Part shown: one piece after another, positions 42,133-48,760 of the stretch
Numbering within the stretch: position 1 is the first letter of the stretch
Layout of the letters: every line of letters starts with the position of its first letter
DNA from: JAHFUI01 sp041485905
Lineage (GTDB): Bacteria > Acidobacteriota > Vicinamibacteria > Vicinamibacterales > CAVVIG01
Reading direction: 5' to 3'
NCBI GenBank assembly: GCA_041485905.1
Contig: JBGPKK010000016.1
Span: forward strand, 1-48,760
DNA: 48,760 bases
Notes under the pieces: generated by a model
What the model saw: the letters and a program-made list of their open reading frames with translations, nothing else
Told to the model about the DNA's origin: nothing
Database searches by the model: none
Translations under genes and position numbers: made by a program

Positions 42133-43659
42133 TCACAGCGGCGGGCGCCGCGATCCGCCCGGCGCGGCGAGCCGCTCTTCCCGCATCCGCAGCGCGCTGT
42201 GCTTGTGCCCGTAGGTGAAGTAGAGCATGAAGCCGATCACCATCCAGACGATCAGCCGGTACCAGTTCTCGACCGGCAGCGAGAACATCAACATCAGACA
42301 GGCGAGGATGCCAAGGATCGGCACGAATGGATAGAGCGGCGCACGGAACGGCCGTTCGGCGTCGGGGTTGGTCCGGCGCATGATGAGCACGGCCGCGCAG
42401 ACGATCGCGAAGGCGAAGAGGGTGCCGATATTGGTCATGTTGAGCAGCGCGCCGAGCGGCAGGAAGCCGGTCATCAGCGCCACGAACGCGCCGATCAGGA
42501 TTGTCGACTTCCACGGCGTTCGGAAGGTCGGGTGGACGGCGCCAAAGAAACTCAGGGGAACCATCCCGTCCCGGGCCATGGCGAGAAACACGCGCGGAGC
42601 TGACAGCATCAGCACGAGCAGCACCGACGTGATGCCCGCCACGCCGGCGGCCGCGATGATGAACTCGGCCCAGGGAAGGCCCGCCTGCTTGAAGGCGTCG
42701 GACACGCCCGCATCGACACTCAGCTTGTCGTACTTGACCATCCCGGTCAGCACGGCGACGACCGCGATGTAGAGCACGGTGCAGATGAGAAGGGACGCGA
42801 TGATCCCGATGGGCACGTCGCGCCGCGGGTTCCTGGCCTCCTCGGCGTGAGTGGAGACCGAGTCGAAGCCGATGTAGGCGAAAAAGATAATCGCTGCGCC
42901 CGCCAGCATGCCCACCGGCTTTCCGCCCGGTTTCACCTGACCGAGAATCGGAATCCCGAAGAAGCTGAGACCGCTCATCCCGTACGGCGCGAACGGGTGC
43001 CAGTTTTCGGGATGCACGTAGAACGCGCCGACCAGGATCACGAAGAGGACGACCGTGACCTTCAGAAAGACCAGCGTCGCGTTGAAGCTCGCGCTCTCCG
43101 AGATCCCCTTGACGAGGACCATGGTCACCACGGCCACGATCAGGATCGCCGGAAGGTTCACCACGCCCGCGGTGCTGACGAAGTGGCCTGCGGCGTCGTA
43201 GATGATGGGTGGGCCGGCCAAGGCGGGTGGAAATCCGATGCCGAACTTCGCCAGCACGCTCTGGAAGTATCCCGACCAGCCGTTGGCCACCGTCGCCGCT
43301 CCCACCGCGTACTCGAGGATGAGGTCCCAGCCGATGATCCAGGCAAACAACTCGCCGAGCGTCGCGTAGGCGTAGGTGTAGGCCGAGCCCGCCACGGGCA
43401 CCATCGACGCGAACTCGGCGTAACACAGCGCGGCGAAGATGCAGGTGACCCCGGCCACGACGTACGAAAGCATGAGCGCCGGTCCGGCCACGTTGCGAGC
43501 GGCCTCCCCGGTCGCGACAAAGATCCCCGCGCCGATGATCGCGCCGACGCCGAGGCTCGTGAGGTGGACTGGACCGAGCACGCGGCGGAGCCGGTTCTCG
43601 CCGGCCATCTCGTCGAGCAACTGAGCAAGCGATTTGGTGGCAAACAGTTGACGTTTCAT
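42133..43659 (-). CDS. APC-superfamily amino-acid permease
   Basis: A 508-residue transporter with about 12 to 14 membrane helices. GVGAIIGAGIFVATGEAARN is the TM1 substrate-carboxylate motif; LCYAEFASMVPVAGSAYTYA is the consensus amphipathic segment after TM2; FFAYIGFDSVSTHAEEARNP is in TM6. It is closest in pattern to cationic amino-acid transporters (CAT/YfnA-like). The ATG at 43659 gives MKRQLFATKS, the usual cytosolic start; an AGGA site precedes it. The gene starts 34 nt after thiE and ends six bases before the channel gene. The actual substrate is unproven. Confidence 0.9.
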   Translation of the reverse strand: MKRQLFATKSLAQLLDEMAGENRLRRVLGPVHLTSLGVGAIIGAGIFVATGEAARNVAGPALMLSYVVAGVTCIFAALCYAEFASMVPVAGSAYTYAYATLGELFAWIIGWDLILEYAVGAATVANGWSGYFQSVLAKFGIGFPPALAGPPIIYDAAGHFVSTAGVVNLPAILIVAVVTMVLVKGISESASFNATLVFLKVTVVLFVILVGAFYVHPENWHPFAPYGMSGLSFFGIPILGQVKPGGKPVGMLAGAAIIFFAYIGFDSVSTHAEEARNPRRDVPIGIIASLLICTVLYIAVVAVLTGMVKYDKLSVDAGVSDAFKQAGLPWAEFIIAAAGVAGITSVLLVLMLSAPRVFLAMARDGMVPLSFFGAVHPTFRTPWKSTILIGAFVALMTGFLPLGALLNMTNIGTLFAFAIVCAAVLIMRRTNPDAERPFRAPLYPFVPILGILACLMLMFSLPVENWYRLIVWMVIGFMLYFTYGHKHSALRMREERLAAPGGSRRPPL

Positions 43660-43692
43660 AGTCGATCCTGTTCGAGATCCGCCTCCCGCGGG

Positions 43693-43698
43693 ATTATA
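43693..43698 (-). promoter_or_regulatory. -10 box of the permease, overlapping the thiE stop
   Basis: TATAAT on the minus strand, 33 nt before the permease ATG. The TAA inside it is the stop codon of thiE (43694-43696). Confidence 0.45.
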
Positions 43699-44332
43699 CC
43701 CTGCCCATCTCGGCCAACCGCGCCAGGTAAGCGCGCACACGCGCTTCCGGGTCGGCGGTCGCCATCAGATCCGTGATCACCGCCACGGCGGTCGCTCCAG
43801 CCTCCAGAACTTCAGCGGCCCGATCGAGTGTGATGCCGCCAATCGCCACGACGCCCAGACGGCCCGTGACCTTTTCCGCCGCGTATCGCACCCGCTCGAG
43901 TCCAACCGCGAAGTACCCGGTCGCTTTCGTGGAGGTCCCGAATACCGGTCCAACGGCGATGTAGGTGACCGGTTCGGCAGTCGCTCGGTCGATCTGCGGT
44001 TCGGTGTGCGTAGACAGCCCCAGGATCGCGGTGGGCCCGACAATCGCCCGCGCGGCGGAAGGGGTGAGATCGTCCTGTCCGAGGTGCACGCCGTCGGAGC
44101 CCGAAAGCCGCGCGATCTCCGAGCGGTCGTTGACGATCAGGAGCGCGCCCGCGGCATGCGCGATCTCACTAATGCGCGACGCCAGGTCCAGGAAGGCGGC
44201 GCCGGGCAGCGATTTCGCCCTGAGTTGCAGCAGACGGGCGCCGCCGTTCACGTACGCGGCGGCGAGATCCACAGCGGTCCATCCCCCGCGTTCGGCGACG
44301 CCGACGTCGACGATCGCGTGGAGAGGAAACAG
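43694..44332 (-). CDS. thiE: Thiamine-phosphate synthase, possible CTG start
   Basis: This enzyme couples the pyrimidine and thiazole phosphates into thiamine phosphate. GGARLLQLRAKSLP, ALLIVNDRSEIARLSGSDGV, HLGQDDLTP and the phosphate site VVAIGGITLDRAAEVLEAGA are diagnostic. The first usual start, GTG at 44272, would cut off the first beta-strand; that strand (FPLHAIVDVGVAERGGW) is encoded in frame upstream, where no ATG, GTG or TTG exists. CTG at 44332, right after the accC stop, is the likely start (212 residues), but this is uncertain. Other thi genes are not in view. Confidence 0.85.
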   Translation of the reverse strand: MFPLHAIVDVGVAERGGWTAVDLAAAYVNGGARLLQLRAKSLPGAAFLDLASRISEIAHAAGALLIVNDRSEIARLSGSDGVHLGQDDLTPSAARAIVGPTAILGLSTHTEPQIDRATAEPVTYIAVGPVFGTSTKATGYFAVGLERVRYAAEKVTGRLGVVAIGGITLDRAAEVLEAGATAVAVITDLMATADPEARVRAYLARLAEMGRV

Positions 44333-44336
44333 GGGA

Positions 44337-45707
44337 TCAGACAGCTTCGGCGAGCCGGCCCGGCCTCGGGCGGGCGAGGAAGCGTTCCATGAACGACGTG
44401 CTGACGGTGCCGGCGATGAAGTCCGGATCGTTCAGGATCCGGAGATGGAGCGGGATGCTGGTCTTGATCCCCTCGATCACCGTCATCTCGAGCGTCCGGC
44501 GCATCCGCGCGATCGCTTCAGCGCGATCGCGGCCGTGCACGATGATCTTGGCAATCATCGAATCGTAGTAGGGTGTGATGGTGCAGTCCGAGTGGGCGAA
44601 GGTCTCGAGCCGGACGCCCGGTCCGCCGGGCACGCTGAACACGTGAATCAGACCCGGCGATGGGACGAACGTCTCGGGATCTTCAGCGTTGATCCGGCAC
44701 TCGATGGAATGGCCGGTGAAGGTGATGTCGCTCTGCCTGAACGAGAGCCGCTCCCCCGCCGCGATGCGAATCTGCTCCTTGACGATGTCGATGCCCGTCA
44801 CCATTTCGGTCACCGGATGCTCGACCTGGAGCCGCGTGTTGGTCTCCATGAAATAGAAGCGGCCGCCGGGATCCATCAGAAACTCGAACGTGCCCGCGTT
44901 GGTGTACTGCACGGCCTTGGCCGCGTCGATGACGATGGCGCCCATCTTGCGGCGCATTTTCTCGCTGAGCGCCGGTGACGGCGACTCCTCGATCAGTTTC
45001 TGATGCCGCCGCTGGATGGAGCACTCCCGCTCGCCCAGATGCACGACGTTGCCATGCTGGTCGCCGAGGATCTGAAATTCAACGTGGCGGGGCGACTCGA
45101 TGTACTTCTCGATGTACACGTCGCGGACGCTGAACGCGGCCTCGGCTTCGCGCTGCGCGGCCGCGACCGCCGGCGCGAGCTCGGCGGCGGTCCGCACCAC
45201 GCGCATCCCACGTCCGCCGCCGCCCGCCGTGGCCTTGACGATCACCGGGAAGCCGATCTCTTTCGCCAGCTTGAGCGCTTTGTCTTCCTGATCGATCGGG
45301 CCGTCGCTGCCCGGCAGCACGGGCACGCCCGCTTTCTTCATCACCTTCCGCGCGCGGGCTTTGTCGCCCATCAGCCGGATCACCTGGGGACTGGGGCCGA
45401 TGAACTTGATGTGGCAGGCTTCGCAGACTTCGGCAAGATAGGCGCTCTCGGACAGGAATCCGTACCCGGGGTGGATCGCGTCGGCGCCGGTGATCTCGGC
45501 GGCGGTAATGACGGCTGGCACGTTCAGATAGCTGTCGGCGCTGCGCGCGGGACCGATGCGCACATCTTCGTCCGCAAACCGGACGTGGAGCGAGTCCTCG
45601 TCGGCCTCGGAGTACACGGCCACCGTCTTGATGCCCAGCTCGCGGCACGCGTAGATGATGCGGAGCGCCACCTCGCCGCGGTTCGCGATGAGAATTTTTT
45701 TGAACAT
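44337..45707 (-). CDS. accC: Acetyl-CoA carboxylase, biotin carboxylase subunit
   Basis: A 456-residue ATP-grasp enzyme that carboxylates biotin on AccB. The N-terminus FKKILIANRGEVALRII, HPGYGFLSESAYLAEVCEAC, the Gly-rich loop KATAGGGGRGMRVVR, and MDPGGRFYFMETNTRLQVEH with the active-site Glu-Asn-Arg are all present. Length is standard. It follows accB by five bases, and both would be made from one transcript. The carboxyltransferase genes are outside the window. Confidence 0.97.
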   Translation of the reverse strand: MFKKILIANRGEVALRIIYACRELGIKTVAVYSEADEDSLHVRFADEDVRIGPARSADSYLNVPAVITAAEITGADAIHPGYGFLSESAYLAEVCEACHIKFIGPSPQVIRLMGDKARARKVMKKAGVPVLPGSDGPIDQEDKALKLAKEIGFPVIVKATAGGGGRGMRVVRTAAELAPAVAAAQREAEAAFSVRDVYIEKYIESPRHVEFQILGDQHGNVVHLGERECSIQRRHQKLIEESPSPALSEKMRRKMGAIVIDAAKAVQYTNAGTFEFLMDPGGRFYFMETNTRLQVEHPVTEMVTGIDIVKEQIRIAAGERLSFRQSDITFTGHSIECRINAEDPETFVPSPGLIHVFSVPGGPGVRLETFAHSDCTITPYYDSMIAKIIVHGRDRAEAIARMRRTLEMTVIEGIKTSIPLHLRILNDPDFIAGTVSTSFMERFLARPRPGRLAEAV

Positions 45708-45712
45708 CCGGC

Positions 45713-46177
45713 CTACGCCGTTCGTATCGCGAACAGGCGTTCCCCGTACTGGACCGGCTGACCGGTCTCCACGTAGACGTTCACGATCTCGCCGTCGTAC
45801 TCGGAGTCGATCTCGTTCATCAGCTTCATCGCTTCGATGATGCAGAGGACCTGCCCCTTCTTCACCACGGTGCCGATGTCGACAAACGGGGCGGCCTCTG
45901 GTTCCGGCGATCGATAGAACGTGCCGACGATGGGTGATTTGACGACCGCAAGCTCAACGGCCTCGTCGCCATTCTCGACAGTGGACAGAGAAGATGCCGG
46001 CGCCGGACCGGAGGGCGTGCCTGGCGTGGCCGATTGCGGCGTGGTGTCCAGCGATGACGGGGCCGCGCCCGCGCCCTTCCGAATCTTCAGTCTCAGTCCT
46101 TCGTGCTCGATCTCAAACTCGGATAGATCGTGCTGGCGCACGAGGTCGAGAATCTGCTTCAGCGTATCGAAGTCCAT
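45713..46177 (-). CDS. accB: Biotin carboxyl carrier protein of acetyl-CoA carboxylase
   Basis: A 154-residue carrier. An N-terminal helix pair (FDTLKQILDLVRQHDLSEFE) is followed by a Pro/Ala/Ser-rich linker and a C-terminal biotinyl domain from about 75, with the target lysine in IIEAMKLMNEID and the preceding SPIVGTFYRSPEPEAAPFV thumb region. The ATG at 46177 overlaps the stop of the peptidase gene (TGATG); the TTG one codon earlier is less likely. It pairs with accC downstream. Confidence 0.96.
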   Translation of the reverse strand: MDFDTLKQILDLVRQHDLSEFEIEHEGLRLKIRKGAGAAPSSLDTTPQSATPGTPSGPAPASSLSTVENGDEAVELAVVKSPIVGTFYRSPEPEAAPFVDIGTVVKKGQVLCIIEAMKLMNEIDSEYDGEIVNVYVETGQPVQYGERLFAIRTA

Positions 46178-47316
46178 CAAAGTTCAATCAGCTCCGTCGT
46201 GGCGTCCGTCAAGACCTCGACGCCCGTGTCCGTCACGACGACATCGTCTTCGATCCGGACGCCGCCCCAATCCGCCAGATAGGCGCCCGGCTCGATGGTG
46301 AAGACCATGCCGGCGGCGACCCCTTCCTCCTGGACATCGTCGCCGGGCCGGCGCCGGGAAATTCGAGGATCCTCGTGGACTTCGATGCCGAGACCGTGGC
46401 CGGTGCCGTGCCCGAATGCTTCGCCAAGACCGCGCCTGGTGAGCTCGTCGCGGGCGGCCGCATCGATGGCAGACCGCGACTGACCCGGACGGACCGCTTC
46501 AATGGCCAGATCGTGGGCGGCGCGGACGGCAGCGTACACCTCGCGCGCCCGCGCGCCTGCCCTGCCCACCGATACGGTCCGGGTCAAATCGACGCAGTAT
46601 GAGTCGTAGACGCCGCCGAAGTCCAGCACGACGAGATCTCCTTCGGTGAATCTTCGCTCCCCGGGATGCGCGTGCGGCAGCGCGCCGTTGGGGCCGGCGG
46701 CCACAATCGTGTCGAACGCGCTTCGCTCGAACCCGGCGCGGCGTATGCGGATATCGATGGCGAGCGCGACCTCGCGCTCGGTGCGGCCGCGACGGACCTC
46801 CTCGACAGCTCCGGGGACGACACCAGAGAGCATCTCCGCTGCCTTCCTGATCGTCTTCAACTCGTACTCATCCTTCCGGACGCGCGCTCGCTCGACGATG
46901 CCTTCGGTGGGCACGAGCGTGGACCGGGTTTCGCCGGCGCCGAGCGTAGCGGCGAGCCAGTCGTGGCGCGCGACGGTGAGGTGCGCGGCCTCGAACCCGA
47001 CGCGCGCGGAGGGCATCGACTGCAGCAGCGACGCCAGCCTCGCATCATACGACCCGTCAATCGTCACCAGATCGAGATCGGGACACTCGTGCGGCGTGCC
47101 CCGCGTCGCCGCCAGGGCCGTCACGTACCTGAAGTCGGTCAGGAAGCGGAGCCGCTCGGCGTCGAGCACGACGATCGCCGCGCTGCCGGTGAAATTCGTC
47201 AGATACAGAATGTTGGGCAGCGATGTCACGACGAGCGCGTCGAGCGACTGCGCGGCCAACGCCTGTCGAACAAACTGATGGCGGACGCTAAGCGCTTCGG
47301 TTGGCGCGTGTGACAT
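46177..47316 (-). CDS. M24 Xaa-Pro aminopeptidase/dipeptidase
   Basis: A 379-residue peptidase with creatinase N-domain (about 10-140; ILYLTNFTGSAAIVVLDAER) and the M24 pita-bread catalytic domain. Metal ligands appear in VVLDFGGVYDSYCVDLTRTV (two Asp), FGHGTGHGLGIEVHEDP (His), MVFTIEPGAY (Glu) and GGVRIEDDVVVT (Glu). It lies just before accB, as a pepQ/pepP-like gene often does before efp or accBC; no efp gene is seen between. The ATG at 47316 starts MSHAPTEALSV and overlaps the TPR gene by 29 bases. Confidence 0.93.
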   Translation of the reverse strand: MSHAPTEALSVRHQFVRQALAAQSLDALVVTSLPNILYLTNFTGSAAIVVLDAERLRFLTDFRYVTALAATRGTPHECPDLDLVTIDGSYDARLASLLQSMPSARVGFEAAHLTVARHDWLAATLGAGETRSTLVPTEGIVERARVRKDEYELKTIRKAAEMLSGVVPGAVEEVRRGRTEREVALAIDIRIRRAGFERSAFDTIVAAGPNGALPHAHPGERRFTEGDLVVLDFGGVYDSYCVDLTRTVSVGRAGARAREVYAAVRAAHDLAIEAVRPGQSRSAIDAAARDELTRRGLGEAFGHGTGHGLGIEVHEDPRISRRRPGDDVQEEGVAAGMVFTIEPGAYLADWGGVRIEDDVVVTDTGVEVLTDATTELIEL

Positions 47317-47815
47317 GGATGGCGGCGAGCCACGCGTCGAGCGCAGCCACCGTACGGACAGCGCGGTCGTCTTCAGCGCTGGTGTACGTGGCGCTGTTGT
47401 ACGTGGCGTCCGGCTTTCCGCCTTCGCGTAGAGCTTCCGCCTTCGCAAACGCGTCGGCGGACCGCGGTAGCCGGACTTCAGGCTTTTGCGCGTCCTCGTT
47501 AGTCTTGGGCGTCAGCCGGCTCTGAATGTCGGCCAGCGCGCGGACGGCGGCGAGATTGTCGGGAGCGCCGTCGCGTACCTGCTCGAGCTCTCGCTGCGCT
47601 TCGCCCAACTGATCGAGGGCGATCAGGCAGCGTCCAAGCGTGACGCGGGCCGACAGATACGCCGGATACAACACGAGGCCGGTGCGGCAGACGGCGATCG
47701 CCTCCGTATATCGTTTCGCCTGGCGCAGCTCCTCCGCGAGCTGGGCGAAAGCAATCGAGGCCGGATCCTTGCGGATCCGGCCTCGCAGTTCTTCAATCCG
47801 GGAGTCGTCGGGCAT
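47288..47815 (-). CDS. TPR-repeat protein
   Basis: A 175-residue protein whose first 100 residues form about three TPR-like helix pairs (IAFAQLAEELRQAKRYTEAI, YLSARVTLGRCLIALDQLGE, DNLAAVRALADIQSRL). The rest is less ordered, with ATYNSATYTSAED encoded by DNA that includes a duplicated TGTACGTGGCG and an 18-base match to the REP-like element at 25956. There is no signal peptide. It is the gene before the peptidase and starts just after the PKD protein ends, so all may be cotranscribed. Partner unknown. Confidence 0.75.
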   Translation of the reverse strand: MPDDSRIEELRGRIRKDPASIAFAQLAEELRQAKRYTEAIAVCRTGLVLYPAYLSARVTLGRCLIALDQLGEAQRELEQVRDGAPDNLAAVRALADIQSRLTPKTNEDAQKPEVRLPRSADAFAKAEALREGGKPDATYNSATYTSAEDDRAVRTVAALDAWLAAIHVTRANRSA

Positions 47816-47818
47816 CTT

Positions 47819-48760
47819 TTAAGGCACGACGGCCACAGGCAGCGTGCCTGTTCCCCTCCGGCCCAGGCTGTCCGTCACCGTGACACGGACGGTGTACGTC
47901 CCGGTCGCCGCGTAGGGGTGCGATGCCTGGTTCGACGTAAACGACGTGAACCCGACGCTGCCATCGCCAAATGACCAGTCCCAGCTGACCGGGGTCGCGC
48001 CGTTTGAGAACGTGGTGTTCGCCTCGAAATTCACCAACTGGAGGACATGTGGCCCCGCCGGGGACGCGGCGATTGTCGGCACAGGATCGCCGTTCGATAC
48101 TGCTACCGGGCTCGTGGCCGAGCCGGCCTGTCCCGTCTCGTCGGTGACCGTAAGCGTCACGTTGTAGGTGCCGGCATTGCCGAAGTCGTGGCTCGTGGTC
48201 ACACCGGTTTTCGTCGTCCCATCGCCAAAATTCCAGAGGTAACTGACGATCGAGTGCCCGGCCGCCGCACGCGATGCGCTGCCATTGAACTGGACGTCCT
48301 GCCTCGCCGCCGGCTGTTGCGGCGAGAACACAAATGACGCGGTCGGCGCGGCGGACGTGCTCACCGTGACGGCCTGGGTGGTCGACGCAGAGAGGAAGCG
48401 ATCGTTGGTGACCGTCAGCGTGACGTTGTAGGTGCCCGGCGCCGAGTAGGTGTGCGTCGCGGTCTTCCCGCTGCCGCTCGCGCCGTCACCAAAGGTCCAG
48501 ACGTACGAGGTAATCGCGGACGCATTGGTCCCCGGCAGACTCGCGGACGCGTCGAAGGTGGACGACACATTCGCGGTGACGGGAGTCGGCGACACCGAGA
48601 AGTTCGCGGTTGGCGTCCCTGGCGGCGGCAGAATCACGCCTGGCGGCAGGAGATTGATCCCGGCCAGAGCGCCGTTCTTGTTCGAGACCGTCGCGTCAGT
48701 CCCAATCGGGCTCGCCAGGATCGACACAATGGTGCCGGAACCGCCGCTGCCGGCCGGCGG
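47819..48760 (-). CDS. PKD-repeat surface or secreted protein (C-terminal part)
   Basis: The open frame reaches the window edge, so the N-terminus is missing. Three PKD domains of about 80-90 residues are visible, each with the signature FGDG and a following Tyr-x3-GTY segment: TSYVWTFGDGASGSGK/YSAPGTYNVTLTV, VSYLWNFGDGTTKTG/FGNAGTYNVTLTV and VSWDWSFGDGSVGFTS/YAATGTYTVRVTV. Before them lies a Gly/Ser/Pro-rich stretch (INLLPPGVILPPPGTP). PKD repeats usually act as extracellular adhesive or spacer modules. A Met at 48727 is internal, since the frame continues upstream of it. Confidence 0.9.
   Translation of the reverse strand, partial: PPAGSGGSGTIVSILASPIGTDATVSNKNGALAGINLLPPGVILPPPGTPTANFSVSPTPVTANVSSTFDASASLPGTNASAITSYVWTFGDGASGSGKTATHTYSAPGTYNVTLTVTNDRFLSASTTQAVTVSTSAAPTASFVFSPQQPAARQDVQFNGSASRAAAGHSIVSYLWNFGDGTTKTGVTTSHDFGNAGTYNVTLTVTDETGQAGSATSPVAVSNGDPVPTIAASPAGPHVLQLVNFEANTTFSNGATPVSWDWSFGDGSVGFTSFTSNQASHPYAATGTYTVRVTVTDSLGRRGTGTLPVAVVP

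Overview
The window is about 48.8 kb of GC-rich, gene-dense bacterial chromosome. A Gram-negative cell is indicated by a Kdo pathway (kdsB, kdsA, kdsD, kdsC), a LapB-type protein and an Omp85-type barrel. The gene content (a Ser/Thr kinase fused to a PD40 propeller, a PQQ dehydrogenase, a CarboxypepD_reg/Vgb-like protein, many short tandem intergenic repeats) suggests an acidobacterium, perhaps of the Vicinamibacteria type. That assignment is inference; no rRNA or tRNA gene was seen.

Layout. 1-1.1 kb: mobile-element debris (IS1380-like, IS91-like) and a decayed DUF4926 gene. 1.1-7.5 kb (minus): one amino-acid operon, pheA-ilvD-ilvB-ilvN-ilvC, behind a promoter, a 30-codon leader peptide and an attenuator that had not been pointed out by gene calls. 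7.6-8.9 kb: dcd, DUF2905, ndk. 9-14.1 kb: sucC-sucD-korA-korB, a TCA-cycle segment using a ferredoxin-dependent 2-oxoacid oxidoreductase. 14.2-16.5 kb: a secreted Vgb-like propeller protein, a DUF499 remnant, a DUF2283 gene and a REP pair. 16.7-20.8 kb: a protealysin-like protease, a phospholipase C-type phosphoesterase overlapping an Omp85-like barrel gene, and a candidate emfourin inhibitor of the protease on the opposite strand. 20.8-25.1 kb: mdh, serA, a lipid kinase and a GspC/PilP-like membrane protein. 25.2-33.4 kb: kdsB-pyrG, a 1.9 kb accessory island with a ParDE-type toxin-antitoxin pair, then kdsA-kdsD-kdsC-lapB. 33.4-38.7 kb: PQQ dehydrogenase, small barrel protein, Ser/Thr kinase. 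38.8-48.8 kb: Uma2, coaE, folD, K+ channel, amino-acid permease, thiE, accC, accB, Xaa-Pro peptidase, TPR protein and the C-terminal part of a PKD-repeat protein.

Three features run across the whole window. First, many intergenic gaps hold a degenerate 7-, 8- or 9-bp tandem repeat, usually as two inverted arms; the sequence differs between sites but the architecture is the same. Two such arms (27659-27698 and 29622-29710) flank the toxin-antitoxin island as if an insertion had split one element. Second, several genes have a TATAAT-like box only 5-8 nt before the start codon, which suggests leaderless transcription. Third, REP-like hairpins carry a shared GTGGCG head with a variable stem. The strongest candidates for something undescribed are the Val/Phe leader-peptide attenuator of the pheA-ilv operon and the inverted tandem-repeat elements.
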